Source: CAZTCJ01 sp964612085 (GTDB taxonomy: Bacteria > Pseudomonadota > Alphaproteobacteria > JAJFIK01). From it: 64,000 nucleotides of DNA. Positions 8,388-16,578 of the stretch are shown piece after piece. The DNA is taken from NCBI GenBank assembly GCA_964612085.1, contig CAZTCJ010000011.1:1-64000 (forward strand), given 5' to 3'. The stretch's first letter is position 1. Each line of letters begins with the position of its first letter. The position numbers and the translations under genes were made by a program. A model generated the notes under the pieces. That model was not told where the DNA came from. It worked only from the letters and a program-made list of their open reading frames with translations, and did not search any database.

Positions 8388-8798
8388 ATGTCAGAATATT
8401 ACCGCTTGGGTCTCTTAGTCGGCGCAAAGTTGCGTTACTTGCGGCAACAGAAAAACATGGCGCCTGAGGCTGCTGCGGCAGCCCTTGGTCTTGGCGTTGA
8501 TGAGCTGGGCGAGATCGAACGGGGCGCGCGGATTGCCAATGCCGCCGTGCTGCACCGGATCGCGTCCGTTTTCGACTGCGAGCTGTCCAGCCTGTTCTAC
8601 TGGCCGGCCATGCGCGGCGATGACAGCGAGATCAAAGGGCAGACCGCTCACCCGGAAATGGGTCAAAGCCGGGAGATCGACGATCAGGGCATGGCCCTGC
8701 TGCGCTCGTTCAGCGGCATCGCCGATCCGTTCATGCGCGAGGAAATCCTCAAGATCACCAGCTTTCTGGCGCGCTATTCCCAGACCCGGCCGGTTTAA
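8388..8798 (+). CDS. XRE-family helix-turn-helix regulator
   Basis: A 136-residue protein whose first ~65 residues form a Cro/CI-type HTH: GAKLRYLRQQKNMAPEAAAAAL, then GVDELGEIERGARIANAAVLHRIASVF and DCELSSLFY. The C-terminal half is unfamiliar and mostly helical (IDDQGMALLRSFSGIADPFMREEILKITSFLARY is where a dimerisation helix would lie). ATG at 8388 has GAAG 7 bases upstream; ATGs at 8361 and 8352 are alternatives. Its 5' region is the AT-rich DnaA-box island, so its transcription may respond to DnaA. Confidence 0.75.
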   Translation: MSEYYRLGLLVGAKLRYLRQQKNMAPEAAAAALGLGVDELGEIERGARIANAAVLHRIASVFDCELSSLFYWPAMRGDDSEIKGQTAHPEMGQSREIDDQGMALLRSFSGIADPFMREEILKITSFLARYSQTRPV

Positions 8799-8830
8799 AG
8801 CGGCCTGAGGCCTGGGATCTAAGACCCGGT

Positions 8831-9262
8831 CTAGCGGATCCCCACATCCTGGTTCTCGCCGTCGCCGCCTTCCGCGTTGTCAGCGCCCAGCGTGTAAAGC
8901 GCATAAGGACGGCCTTCGCCCGGAATGTCGTACCGGTACGGCTGGCCCCACGGGTCGGTCAGGCCGTCTTCCCCGTCGAGATAGGGACCGCCCCAGAACG
9001 CCGCGCCCGAGGGCGCCGTCACCAGAGCGGCCAGGCCTTCTTCTTCCGTCGGATAGCGGCCCACTTCGAGCCGGTAGAGATCCAAAGCGCCCTTGATCTG
9101 CTTGATCTGCACATCGGCGGTTTTCGACTTGGCCTTGCCGAGGAAGCCCATGGCCCAGGGACCGGCGATCCCCACCAGGAGCGCCAGGATGGCCAGCACG
9201 ACAAGCAGTTCGAGCAGGGAAAATCCGCGCGTTTTGGCGGTCTTGCGGCGACGGTTGAACAT
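8831..9262 (-). CDS. gspG: Type II secretion major pseudopilin GspG
   Basis: A 143-residue prepilin: a short basic leader (MFNRRRKTAKTRG), cleavage before FSLLE with the conserved Glu5, then a hydrophobic helix (LLVVLAILALLVGIAGPWAMGF). The globular part carries the GspG signature region YRLEVGRYPTEEEGLAAL and the calcium-loop tail (LTDPWGQPYRYDIPGEG; LGADNAEGGDGENQD). It would form the pseudopilus in the periplasm. ATG at 9262 has GAGGA 9 bases upstream. No other gsp core genes are adjacent; the prepilin peptidase that would process it lies 135 bases upstream on the same strand. Confidence 0.88.
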   Translation of the reverse strand: MFNRRRKTAKTRGFSLLELLVVLAILALLVGIAGPWAMGFLGKAKSKTADVQIKQIKGALDLYRLEVGRYPTEEEGLAALVTAPSGAAFWGGPYLDGEDGLTDPWGQPYRYDIPGEGRPYALYTLGADNAEGGDGENQDVGIR

Positions 9263-9397
9263 CGGTTGTAGTCCTCGCAAATGGGCCTACGCACTTCATG
9301 CATAGGGGATGTGGTCTCAGAAGCACTCAAGACCGCAGGAACGCGGCAAGGAAAGGGCAAAGCCGCGCACCTGTAATCGCGGACACGCCTAATTCGG

Positions 9398-10219
9398 TCA
9401 AAAGAGGCTATCGAGACGCAGGGCTTGCGGCTGCAACGGGCCGTGCAGCCAGGTGACCCAGAACCCGAGCGCCAGAAAGGGACCGAACGGGATCGCCGTG
9501 GTGGCGGTGATCTCCCGCCCGCTGAGGCGCAGGCCCAGGGCCGCCGCCAGCCCCGCGAGCGATCCGATCAGAAGCACGGATGCAAGCCCGAACGGGCCGA
9601 TCCAGGCGCCCGCCGCCGCCATCAGCTTGGCATCGCCCAGCCCGATCCCTTCACGCCCGCGCGCGCGCCGGTAGACCAGGCGCACCAGCCAGATCAGCCC
9701 ATAACCGATCGCCGCGCCCACGGCATGCAGGCCGATCAGGCCGGGGCCGAGGGCCGCCGTCACGCCGAGGCCCGCCAGCACCAGGGGCAGGGTGATTTCG
9801 TCGGGCAGGATGTAATGCACCATGTCGATCCAGGAGAGCACCAGAAGCGCGAAGCCGAGACCGAGGCTCGCCAGGACGAGCCCCGCCGCCGCCTGCGGGC
9901 CGAGGGCGGCGAGGGTCCACAAGGTGACGGCCAGGGCCGCGATCTCGATGGCGGGCAGACGCCAGGAAATAGGCGTGCGGCAGGACCGGCAGCGGCCGCG
10001 CAAGACGGCATAACTGACCAAGGGCACCAGATCGGCGGCGCCCAGGCGCATGCCGCAAGCATCGCAGGCCGACCGCGCCCAGCCGATGGGACGGCCCTCC
10101 GGCAGGCGCACAGCGACGAGCCCCAGAAAGCTGCCCAGAAAGGGGGCGGCGATCACCAGGGCGATCAGCGCCGGACCGGGCAGGGGCGCGCTCAACAGGG
10201 ATGTGAGGTCCGTCATCAT
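9398..10219 (-). CDS. Prepilin peptidase (A24 aspartic, type IV / GspO class)
   Basis: An inner-membrane protease that cleaves and N-methylates prepilins. Visible: the N-terminal span followed by a zinc-type CxxC pair (Cys52/55 and Cys77/80), the first catalytic Asp132 in SWIDMVHYILPDE and the second, Asp196, in GLGDAKL, with about eight hydrophobic spans. Length (273 aa) is normal for the bifunctional class. Start is taken at 10219 (MMTDLTSLL); 10216 is equally good and no clear Shine-Dalgarno decides. It lies just upstream of gspG on the same strand and probably processes its product. Confidence 0.88.
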   Translation of the reverse strand: MMTDLTSLLSAPLPGPALIALVIAAPFLGSFLGLVAVRLPEGRPIGWARSACDACGMRLGAADLVPLVSYAVLRGRCRSCRTPISWRLPAIEIAALAVTLWTLAALGPQAAAGLVLASLGLGFALLVLSWIDMVHYILPDEITLPLVLAGLGVTAALGPGLIGLHAVGAAIGYGLIWLVRLVYRRARGREGIGLGDAKLMAAAGAWIGPFGLASVLLIGSLAGLAAALGLRLSGREITATTAIPFGPFLALGFWVTWLHGPLQPQALRLDSLF

Positions 10220-10261
10220 GGGGCGGAGTGTGCGGTTCCCCGGCCCGTCCCGCAAGCAGGC

Positions 10262-10864
10262 TTATCGTGATGTCATGCGGTCATGGGCGTAGGCCCAGAC
10301 CAGGGCGGCGAACAGGTTGGGCGGGCCCAGGCGCAGGGCCAGATCCAGCGGTTCGCGCACCAGCGGCCAGACGCTCAGGGCAAAGACGAAGATTACCCCA
10401 TAGGCCAGGGCGGTCATGGTGACATAGTCGTGGAGCGCGGGCGCGCCGGTGCCCGCCAGAAGGATATAACTGGCGATAAAGAACGGCAGGGCGAAGCGCA
10501 GGCAGATCACGAGGCGTTCCAGGGCGTCGTAAGGGAGCGGTGTTTCTTCGTTGAGAAAGTCCAAAGCCCAGCCGGCGGCCCATTCCGACCCCGCCGCCAG
10601 GCCCGCCGCCGCGACCACGAACACGACCAGGCGGATCGGATGGGCCCGGTAGAAGATCGACAGGATGAAGGCCACCAGCACCGGCAGGCTCACCTGATTG
10701 ATCAGAATCAGCAGGTCCGGCAGGCGGCCCGGCCGGAAGCCCTGTTCGATGCCATAGGCGATGGCGATGCCCGTGGCTCCCAGACCGGCGATAGCCGCCA
10801 GGATCAGGCTGACGGGGCTGGCCACGCCCCAGGACGGATCCGTGCTCGCTTGCGCCGCTGCCAT
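10262..10864 (-). CDS. Multi-span membrane protein, unknown function
   Basis: A 200-residue protein with about five to six hydrophobic segments (SLILAAIAGLGATGIAIAYG, LPVLVAFILSIFY, LVVFVVAAAGLAAG, FALPFFIASYILLAG, YGVIFVFALSVWPLV). ATG at 10864 is favoured over 10894 by a strong GGGGGAG eight to ten bases upstream. It precedes the prepilin peptidase by 42 bases on the same strand and may be co-transcribed, but I recognise no family or catalytic motif. Confidence 0.6.
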   Translation of the reverse strand: MAAAQASTDPSWGVASPVSLILAAIAGLGATGIAIAYGIEQGFRPGRLPDLLILINQVSLPVLVAFILSIFYRAHPIRLVVFVVAAAGLAAGSEWAAGWALDFLNEETPLPYDALERLVICLRFALPFFIASYILLAGTGAPALHDYVTMTALAYGVIFVFALSVWPLVREPLDLALRLGPPNLFAALVWAYAHDRMTSR

Positions 10865-10993
10865 GGCGAAACTCTCCCCCTTATCGTCCAGCACCGCTGC
10901 CTGAGCCTACCGTCCCGGACGGGACCTGTCGTTGCCAGGACGATGCGCTCCGTGCAGAATTATACTTTAACGCGACAAGCGTGGGGGGAGGCC

Positions 10994-11170
10994 ATGCCGA
11001 TCTGGATCCTTTGGGTCATCCTGGTGCTCATCACGGGCTCGGCCATCGCCTATGGCGTGGTGAATTTCGCCCGGGAAGCCACGCCTTACGCGCTTCTCAT
11101 CGGGGTCCCGCTGGCGCTGTTCGCGCTCTTTTCGCTGCTTCGGGACCTGCGCAAGAGCGGGCGGAAGTAA
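10994..11170 (+). CDS. Small two-span membrane protein (58 aa)
   Basis: ATG at 10994 directly follows a very strong Shine-Dalgarno (GGGGGGAG, 10983-10990). The product is nearly all membrane: WILWVILVLITGSAIAYGVV and YALLIGVPLALFALFSLL, then a basic tail (RDLRKSGRK) that predicts a cytoplasmic C-terminus. It ends 5 bases before the next membrane-protein gene, so the two form an operon. Function unknown. Confidence 0.6.
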   Translation: MPIWILWVILVLITGSAIAYGVVNFAREATPYALLIGVPLALFALFSLLRDLRKSGRK

Positions 11171-11175
11171 GACCC

Positions 11176-11577
11176 ATGGAATCGCTGCAGGACGTGCGCG
11201 CGATCGGCATCTTCCTGGTCGCCTATCTGCTGTTGTCCTTCTCGCTGACCTTCCTGGTCCGCCGCTACAAGCTCGTGGAACGGCTGCGCGCCACCGCGCC
11301 GACCCGGTTCCTGGTGCGCATCCTGTTGCGCGCCCAACTGATTTTCGCGGTGTTGCTGGCGGTCGCGGATCCCATACCGGGGCTGATGATCGTTTTCGCC
11401 GCGCTGGTCTCTTATCTCTATTACCGTCTTGGGACGGATTATTCCTATCTGGCCTCGACCATTCAGCAGGCCTATTTCTTTGCCGCCATCTATTTCATGC
11501 TCGTTTACATCGTCCAGACGCGCGATGCCATGAAGCCCTGGTGGCAGCGGATTTTCGAATCGCCCCTGATCTCTTGA
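11176..11577 (+). CDS. Small membrane protein (133 aa), unknown function
   Basis: Three or four hydrophobic segments: IGIFLVAYLLLSFSLTFLV, LIFAVLLAVADPIPGLMIVFAALVSYLYY split by an acidic turn, and QQAYFFAAIYFMLVYIV. A basic loop (RRYKLVERLRATAPTRFLVR) follows the first span. It starts 5 bases after the 58-residue membrane protein, suggesting a shared transcript. No catalytic motif or family is recognised. Confidence 0.58.
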   Translation: MESLQDVRAIGIFLVAYLLLSFSLTFLVRRYKLVERLRATAPTRFLVRILLRAQLIFAVLLAVADPIPGLMIVFAALVSYLYYRLGTDYSYLASTIQQAYFFAAIYFMLVYIVQTRDAMKPWWQRIFESPLIS

Positions 11578-11686
11578 GGCGCTTTTCTCGCAATGCGCGA
11601 TTTGACCGGCCCGCCCGCCCGTGTTCCAATTCTTGCTTTATTGGGACCGACGACACCAACTCACGCTCAGCCGGGGGAATGATCTC

Positions 11687-12085
11687 ATGACCGTTCTGCG
11701 CTTTACCGCGACGCCGCTTCTCACCGCCGCCCTGATCGCCCTGTCGCCCGCCGTCATGGCCGACGAAATCGACGAGGCCAAGGCCTATGTGGCCGGGAAA
11801 TGCCCGTCCGAGATCGAAAAGCCAAGCATGCCCGATCCGGAAAAGGCCACCAAGGAAGAGGCGGAAGCAACGTACAAGTCGATCAAGTCCTATCAGGAAG
11901 CGCTGGGCGGGCACCGGGAGTGTCTCGACGCTCTGATCGAAGACAAGGATCTGGACCGCGAGCAGCGCCAGGCGGCGCTCGATACCTATAATGCCACGGT
12001 CGATGAAGAAACCGCCGTGGTCGAATCCTGGGCCAAGTTCTATGAGGCCTACAAAAAAGCCCGGAAGGATAAGGAAGAGGGCTGA
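11687..12085 (+). CDS. Small exported helical protein (periplasmic)
   Basis: A 132-residue product with a signal peptide (MTVLRFTATPLLTAALIALSPAVMA, cleavage likely after the last AMA-like site). The mature part is highly charged and helical, with two Cys (GKCPSEIEK; HRECLDALIE) that could form one disulfide. A GGGGGAA Shine-Dalgarno precedes the ATG. Charge pattern and length suggest a soluble periplasmic coiled or helical-hairpin protein. Function unknown. Confidence 0.6.
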   Translation: MTVLRFTATPLLTAALIALSPAVMADEIDEAKAYVAGKCPSEIEKPSMPDPEKATKEEAEATYKSIKSYQEALGGHRECLDALIEDKDLDREQRQAALDTYNATVDEETAVVESWAKFYEAYKKARKDKEEG

Positions 12086-12161
12086 GCTTTCATTCCCCCA
12101 GAGGGACAGCCTGTCTGGAAATTAACTCTTCCTTCACGGATCAAATGAGATTGCTGACCCC

Positions 12162-13283
12162 ATGAGGGTCGCACACGAATTTCATCCGCTCGACTTTGCC
12201 ATGTCGGATCTGGTCTGCGCGCGTCCGGTTTGGAGCGATGCGGACCTGGATCAGGCATCCCAGTCGCTTGATCTCCTGATCCATAAAGGGCGCGATACAG
12301 AGCGTGCCCTTTTCTACAAGGCGCAGATCCGGGAACTGAAGGGCGACTTCGCCGGCGCCGCGTCCTGGCTCGACCGCATGGCCTTGCGCGGGCCGGGCGA
12401 GCCCATCGCCGCTTACGATTTCGACCGGTACTGCGCGTTCAGTCAGATGCATGCGGAGCGCACGCGTCTGCTCGCCACTTACGATCTCGACCGGCCGGTC
12501 TATCTCGCCGCGCTGCCCAAGGCGGCGGGATCCTTTCTCACCCATTGCCTGTCCCATCTGACCGGCGCCTTGCGGGTGCGCACCGCCAAGGGCCTGTGGG
12601 GCAAGGGATCGCTGGTGCCGTCCTGGGTGGACACGCTGGTCAAAGGGGCGGGCGTCGCCCACGATCATTTCCCCGCCAGCGCGGAGAATGTCCGTATCCT
12701 GAAACGCCTTCCGGAAGCGCGCATCACCGTTCATGTGCGCCATCCGGCCGACGCCCTGGCCGAGCTGGTGCGCGATCTCGCCGGACAAAAGGCCAATCAG
12801 AACCTGCACTATCTCTATGCGCGGGAACTGGGTCAGCCCTATTTTCATCTGCAGCAGGAACTGCCCGAGGCGCAGCTCGACTGGATCGTGCGCACGATCT
12901 ATCCGGCCTTCGTGTCCTGGCTCGAAGGCTGGCTGGCGACCGCCGATTATTTGCGCGATATGCTGACGTTCACCCGGTTCGAGGATCTGGCCACCGATCC
13001 GCCGGGCATCATCGCCGTGATTCTCGACCACGCGGGATACGACCCTTACGGACTGCCCGCGCTCGACGGCGGCGAACGGGTGCCGCTCGACACGGCGGTC
13101 GCCACTTTCGAACAGCGCTTCCGGCGCAACGGCGACAGCATCAGTCCGGCCTCGACCCGGCATTTGGGCTATGCGGATGTTTTCCCGCGCGCCCATTGCG
13201 ATTTCATGGCCCGCTACAACACATCGCCGCTGTTCCACGCCTTCGATTTCGCGCCGGTGGATCCGTCCCTGGCCCGGATTTAA
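12162..13283 (+). CDS. Sulfotransferase-domain protein
   Basis: The PAPS-binding 5'-phosphosulfate loop is seen at residues 119-126 (PKAAGSFL), and the 3'-phosphate region at HVRHPADALAELVRD. LTFTRFEDLATDPPGIIAVIL matches the later sulfotransferase segment YEDLxxDP. The first ~100 residues look like helical repeats (ALFYKAQIRELKGDFAGAASWLDRMAL, TPR-like). It should transfer sulfate from PAPS to a glycan or small molecule. The stop overlaps the end of the converging NeuD-like gene by 4 bases. It opens a stretch of modification enzymes (12-18 kb). Confidence 0.75.
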   Translation: MRVAHEFHPLDFAMSDLVCARPVWSDADLDQASQSLDLLIHKGRDTERALFYKAQIRELKGDFAGAASWLDRMALRGPGEPIAAYDFDRYCAFSQMHAERTRLLATYDLDRPVYLAALPKAAGSFLTHCLSHLTGALRVRTAKGLWGKGSLVPSWVDTLVKGAGVAHDHFPASAENVRILKRLPEARITVHVRHPADALAELVRDLAGQKANQNLHYLYARELGQPYFHLQQELPEAQLDWIVRTIYPAFVSWLEGWLATADYLRDMLTFTRFEDLATDPPGIIAVILDHAGYDPYGLPALDGGERVPLDTAVATFEQRFRRNGDSISPASTRHLGYADVFPRAHCDFMARYNTSPLFHAFDFAPVDPSLARI

Positions 13284-13996
13284 GCGGCGCGTCGGGTCCG
13301 TGCGATGGGCCCCTGCCGCGCGGGCGTGCGCTCGCCGATCAGGCGCGCTCCATCCTTGAGCGGGGCGGAGACCACCCATTGCGGACCGATGACGCAGCCG
13401 TCGCCGATGGTGACATCGTCCATGACCATGGCGCCCAGATCGAGGCGGCTGTCCCGGCCGATGCGGCAGCGTCCTTGGGTGCGCGCGCCCGCCCCGAACC
13501 AGCAATTGAGACCGGTCCGCGTCTGGTCGCCGATCAGCACGCCGATATCCACGAAGGCCGCGTCGCCAAGCGTGGCCCCCTGGTCGATCACCGCGCCGTT
13601 GAGAATGACCGTGCCGTCTCCGATCCGCGCGCTTTGTTCGATCCGCGCGCCGGGATGGATGAGCGTCATGAACCGGTAGCCCAGATCGCGCGCCTTCTGG
13701 AATGCGCGGCGGCGGCGGGCCATGTCCTGGCTGCCGACCGCCAGAAGCAGCATCAAATGATCCGGGGACGTGCCGGGCCAGCCGCTCACCTCGTTCAGCG
13801 ATCCGAAGACGGAGCCCGCGGTCACCGGGGCCGCGCCCGCCTCAAGGGACAGGGTGATCCGGGTCCCGGCGGCGCGCTCGTCGTCGATGAAGCCGATGAG
13901 CTGATGGCTTTCGGTGAAATGGGTGAGAATGTGAAAGGCGAGTTGCCGCCCCGTGGGGCCCGCGCCGTAAATGGCCAAGGGTTGACGCTTATGCAT
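13280..13996 (-). CDS. NeuD/PglD-type acyltransferase (left-handed beta-helix)
   Basis: The N-terminal half is a nucleotide-binding-like PglD_N domain (LAIYGAGPTGRQLAFHIL; HQLIGFIDDE). The C-terminal half is hexapeptide repeats typical of left-handed beta-helix acyltransferases (IHPGARIEQSARIGDGTVIL, GATLGDAAFVDIGVLIGD, CRIGRDSRLDLGAMV, VTIGDGCVIG). It probably acetylates an amino sugar or related small molecule using acetyl-CoA. Its catalytic His is not clear to me. It converges on the sulfotransferase gene and lies just downstream of a short helical gene on the same strand (1-base gap). Confidence 0.75.
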   Translation of the reverse strand: MHKRQPLAIYGAGPTGRQLAFHILTHFTESHQLIGFIDDERAAGTRITLSLEAGAAPVTAGSVFGSLNEVSGWPGTSPDHLMLLLAVGSQDMARRRRAFQKARDLGYRFMTLIHPGARIEQSARIGDGTVILNGAVIDQGATLGDAAFVDIGVLIGDQTRTGLNCWFGAGARTQGRCRIGRDSRLDLGAMVMDDVTIGDGCVIGPQWVVSAPLKDGARLIGERTPARQGPIARTRRAA

Positions 13997-13997
13997 G

Positions 13998-14252
13998 TCA
14001 GGCCGCCGGTTTCATCCGGGTGGAAATGAACTGGGTCATGATGCGGATGAAGGAGGCGAGCCGCCTGCGGTCCTCCGCGCTGATGCTGTCGGCGCCGCCG
14101 GCCTCCGGCTCCGTGCCGGACGGCGCGCTTTCCGTGTCCGCGTCGTGCTCCTCAACGTCCCTGGCGGCCTGATCGGCGCGCTCCGCCAGCGTTTTGAGCT
14201 GCAGAGCCAGGTCATAGGCTTGAAGCATGGCTGCGTGGTCGGGATGCACCAT
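13998..14252 (-). CDS. Small helical cytoplasmic protein (84 aa), unknown
   Basis: ATG at 14252 is chosen over 14291 because GGAGGG lies 8 bases upstream. Residues 1-35 form an amphipathic helix (MLQAYDLALQLKTLAERADQA), followed by an acidic, Gly/Ser-rich linker and a second helix (RRLASFIRIMTQFISTRM). It is one base from the NeuD-like gene and probably co-transcribed. I checked it as a candidate carrier protein for the ligase encoded divergently: there is no DSL/DSxx phosphopantetheine site, so that role is not supported. Confidence 0.55.
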   Translation of the reverse strand: MVHPDHAAMLQAYDLALQLKTLAERADQAARDVEEHDADTESAPSGTEPEAGGADSISAEDRRRLASFIRIMTQFISTRMKPAA

Positions 14253-14405
14253 CGGCGTTGCCCTCCTGAAAGCATGGATTGCTTCATCCACTATGGGGCG
14301 GGGATCTTACCGTTCCGTAAGGGCCGGGCCGGCTTGGCGAGGGACTGGCATCCTTAACTCTTTTCTAACGGCTCCAGCCGAAGGCTTAAGCTGCTTTGGA
14401 ATAAC

Positions 14406-15656
14406 ATGAAACAGCAGGTCCATCCGATGAGCGCCGCAGACCGTGTGCTGACCGCTTCCCTGGCCGATCCCGTGGACGGGTCCGCGGCCGATTACATGCG
14501 GACCGTGATCGACCGCAGCTTCAGCCCCAAACGGGTCGATATCCGCGACGATCACGTGGCCGTGGTGCTGGGGCGGGAGAGAGACCGGGGGCCGAGCCCG
14601 AGCCGGGACGATCTGCAACGGCTGATCGACCGGCTGGTTTCCGTGTCCAAAAATCTGGACCAGGATCTCATCCATGAGCACATCACTGACCGGGCGTATG
14701 CGGAAGACCCCCAGCCCCTATTGGAAGAGCGGGGCGATATCCGCCGCGTCGGCCCGGGTCTTTATGCGTTTTCCGGCGCGTTTCTCAGCGTCGTGCGGGG
14801 CATCGGACAGCTCATGGACGGGCTGGCGCGCAGCTATGACGCCGTCGAGGAAGACCTGCCCGCCCTGGTGCCGGTCGATGCCTTGTGCGCCACCAGCTAT
14901 CTGACGGATTTTCCCCAAGCGGTCATGCTGTGCGCGACCGTCCGGCCCGATTACGACTCCCGGCGGACCTTTGCCCAGGCCTACCGCAAAACCAGCCGGT
15001 CGAGGGAAGTGGCGCTTGACGGCACCATGGCGCCGGCGCGCTTCGGTCTGCGCTCCGCGATTTCTCCGTGCTGCTTCGGGGCCATGGCCGGAGCGCCCTA
15101 TCCCGTCGAGCGGGTCAGTGTGTGCGCGTCGAAAGTCTACGACACGGCGGCGGACGGGCGCTCAGGCCTCGACCGGCTGACCAGCTACACCCTGCATTCG
15201 ATCATGGCGGCGGGCGAGGAGACCTTCGTGATGGGCGCGCGGGCCGTGTGGCTGGAAGACGCCCGGCGGCTGGCGGCTTTGCTCGATCTGGAATGCCGCA
15301 TCGAGACCGGCAGCGATCCCTTTTTCGGCAGCCAGGCGGCGCTCAAAAATGTCTTCCAGCACGCCTCGCGACTCAAATATGAGATTCAAGCTTATCTGCC
15401 GTTCGCGGACCGGGCCATTCCGGTGGGGGCCGTCAATCTGCATCTTGATGCCTTCAGCCGGGCCTTTGGCCAATGCGGGCCCGACGGCACCTATCCGTCC
15501 GCGGCGTGTTTCGGCATCGCCCAGGAGCCTTTGGCCTATGCTCTGTTTTGTCAGTATGGGCCCGATCTTCAGCAGTGGCCGGATCGTGTGCGCATTGCCT
15601 TGGGTCTCGATGGCGGCGCGGGCGCGGATATGATTTGGGGAGGACAAACAGAATGA
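14406..15656 (+). CDS. Amino acid:[carrier protein] ligase-like protein (class II aaRS fold) with altered motifs
   Basis: A 416-residue protein. The C-terminal half matches the aa:CP ligase family of truncated class II synthetase homologues: SDPFFGSQAALKN...LKYEI, then VNLHLDAF, then AACFGIAQEPLAYAL in place of the usual CVGFGLERxxLAL. Cys161 (DALCATSYLTDFPQ) and Cys368 match the family's zinc-binding cysteines. The class II motif-3 Arg is Pro375, and the motif-2 FRxE stretch reads SKVYDT, so ATP handling may be altered or lost. Family members load an amino acid onto a phosphopantetheine carrier. The stop overlaps the oxygenase start (ATGA). Start 14427 is an alternative. Confidence 0.65.
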   Translation: MKQQVHPMSAADRVLTASLADPVDGSAADYMRTVIDRSFSPKRVDIRDDHVAVVLGRERDRGPSPSRDDLQRLIDRLVSVSKNLDQDLIHEHITDRAYAEDPQPLLEERGDIRRVGPGLYAFSGAFLSVVRGIGQLMDGLARSYDAVEEDLPALVPVDALCATSYLTDFPQAVMLCATVRPDYDSRRTFAQAYRKTSRSREVALDGTMAPARFGLRSAISPCCFGAMAGAPYPVERVSVCASKVYDTAADGRSGLDRLTSYTLHSIMAAGEETFVMGARAVWLEDARRLAALLDLECRIETGSDPFFGSQAALKNVFQHASRLKYEIQAYLPFADRAIPVGAVNLHLDAFSRAFGQCGPDGTYPSAACFGIAQEPLAYALFCQYGPDLQQWPDRVRIALGLDGGAGADMIWGGQTE

Positions 15657-16495
15657 CAAATGCGCGCAAAGCGCTGAGCGGCGATCAGATCCTGGACACG
15701 CCGGACATTACGGCCGTCGAGTCCAATGAAATCCGCAGGCTGGTCGAGGCGCGCCACGTGGTCTGTCTGCGCGGCCTGTTTGCGGCCGATGAAATCGCCC
15801 TGGCGCGTCAGGTGCTCCAGCAGGGTTTCGATCCGGCGCGCGACGGGCCGTCGAAGGGCGAGGCGCCGGATGCCATCATGGACAATTATCAAAAGCTCGC
15901 CATTGGCGGCGGCCGCCGGGACCGGGCGTATAATCCCCGGCTCATGCGCGTGATCTATAATCCGCTGTGGGCGGAGGACCGCTACGGCCTGCATCAGATC
16001 TTCCGGGAGCTGGCGCGGCTGCGCAACCGGCTGCAGGGCTATATGCCCGATTTTGCCCTCGACCGGGTGGAAGACGGGTTGTGGACCGCCGCGCGCATCC
16101 AGCACTATCCCGTGGGTGGCGGCTTCCTGGCGCCCCATCGCGATACGGTGCTGGCGTCCAAGAGCCGCGACGCGGGCGCGCCCATCTTTCTCCAGCCGGT
16201 TCTGCTGCTGACCAAGGCGGGCAGCCATTTCGAGACCGGCGGCGGCTGGGTGCAGGGGGCCGATGGCCAAAAACTTCATTACGAAGCATTCTGCGAGCCC
16301 GGCGATGTGGTGCTGTACGACGGTCAACGCCCCCACGGCGTCGATGACATCGATCCGCACAAGGCGCTTAACCTGGGCGAGTTGACCGGGCGCTTGACCG
16401 CCGTGGCCTCGCTCTACCGGGACCTGTCCCAGGCGGGACAGCTCTTCGAAGGCTATGAGAACCGGGTGCCGGTCGAGGGCGCGCGGGCGGCATAA
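15653..16495 (+). CDS. Fe(II)/2-oxoglutarate-dependent oxygenase
   Basis: A 280-residue enzyme of the prolyl-4-hydroxylase/PhyH-like double-stranded beta-helix type. The iron ligands are visible as His162-x-Asp164 (LAPHRDTVLA) and the distal His228 (DGQRPHGVDDI); GRLTAVASLYRD holds a candidate 2-oxoglutarate-binding Arg. It would hydroxylate or otherwise oxidise a substrate using O2. Its ATG overlaps the ligase stop by 4 bases, so it is coupled to that gene; an amino acid or aminoacyl-carrier substrate is a reasonable inference. A methyltransferase gene follows after 83 bases. Confidence 0.78.
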   Translation: MTNARKALSGDQILDTPDITAVESNEIRRLVEARHVVCLRGLFAADEIALARQVLQQGFDPARDGPSKGEAPDAIMDNYQKLAIGGGRRDRAYNPRLMRVIYNPLWAEDRYGLHQIFRELARLRNRLQGYMPDFALDRVEDGLWTAARIQHYPVGGGFLAPHRDTVLASKSRDAGAPIFLQPVLLLTKAGSHFETGGGWVQGADGQKLHYEAFCEPGDVVLYDGQRPHGVDDIDPHKALNLGELTGRLTAVASLYRDLSQAGQLFEGYENRVPVEGARAA

Positions 16496-16578
16496 GCCGC
16501 GTCGGCCATTTCAAGAAGCGATTAAGGCTACGGTGCTAGGCTTCCTCCGGTCGTAATACGGGGGAAGGGAGTGCGCCG

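Noticed and set aside
13998..14252. The 84-residue protein as the carrier for the aa:CP ligase
   Set aside because: No DSL/DSxx serine for phosphopantetheine and it is transcribed on the other strand.
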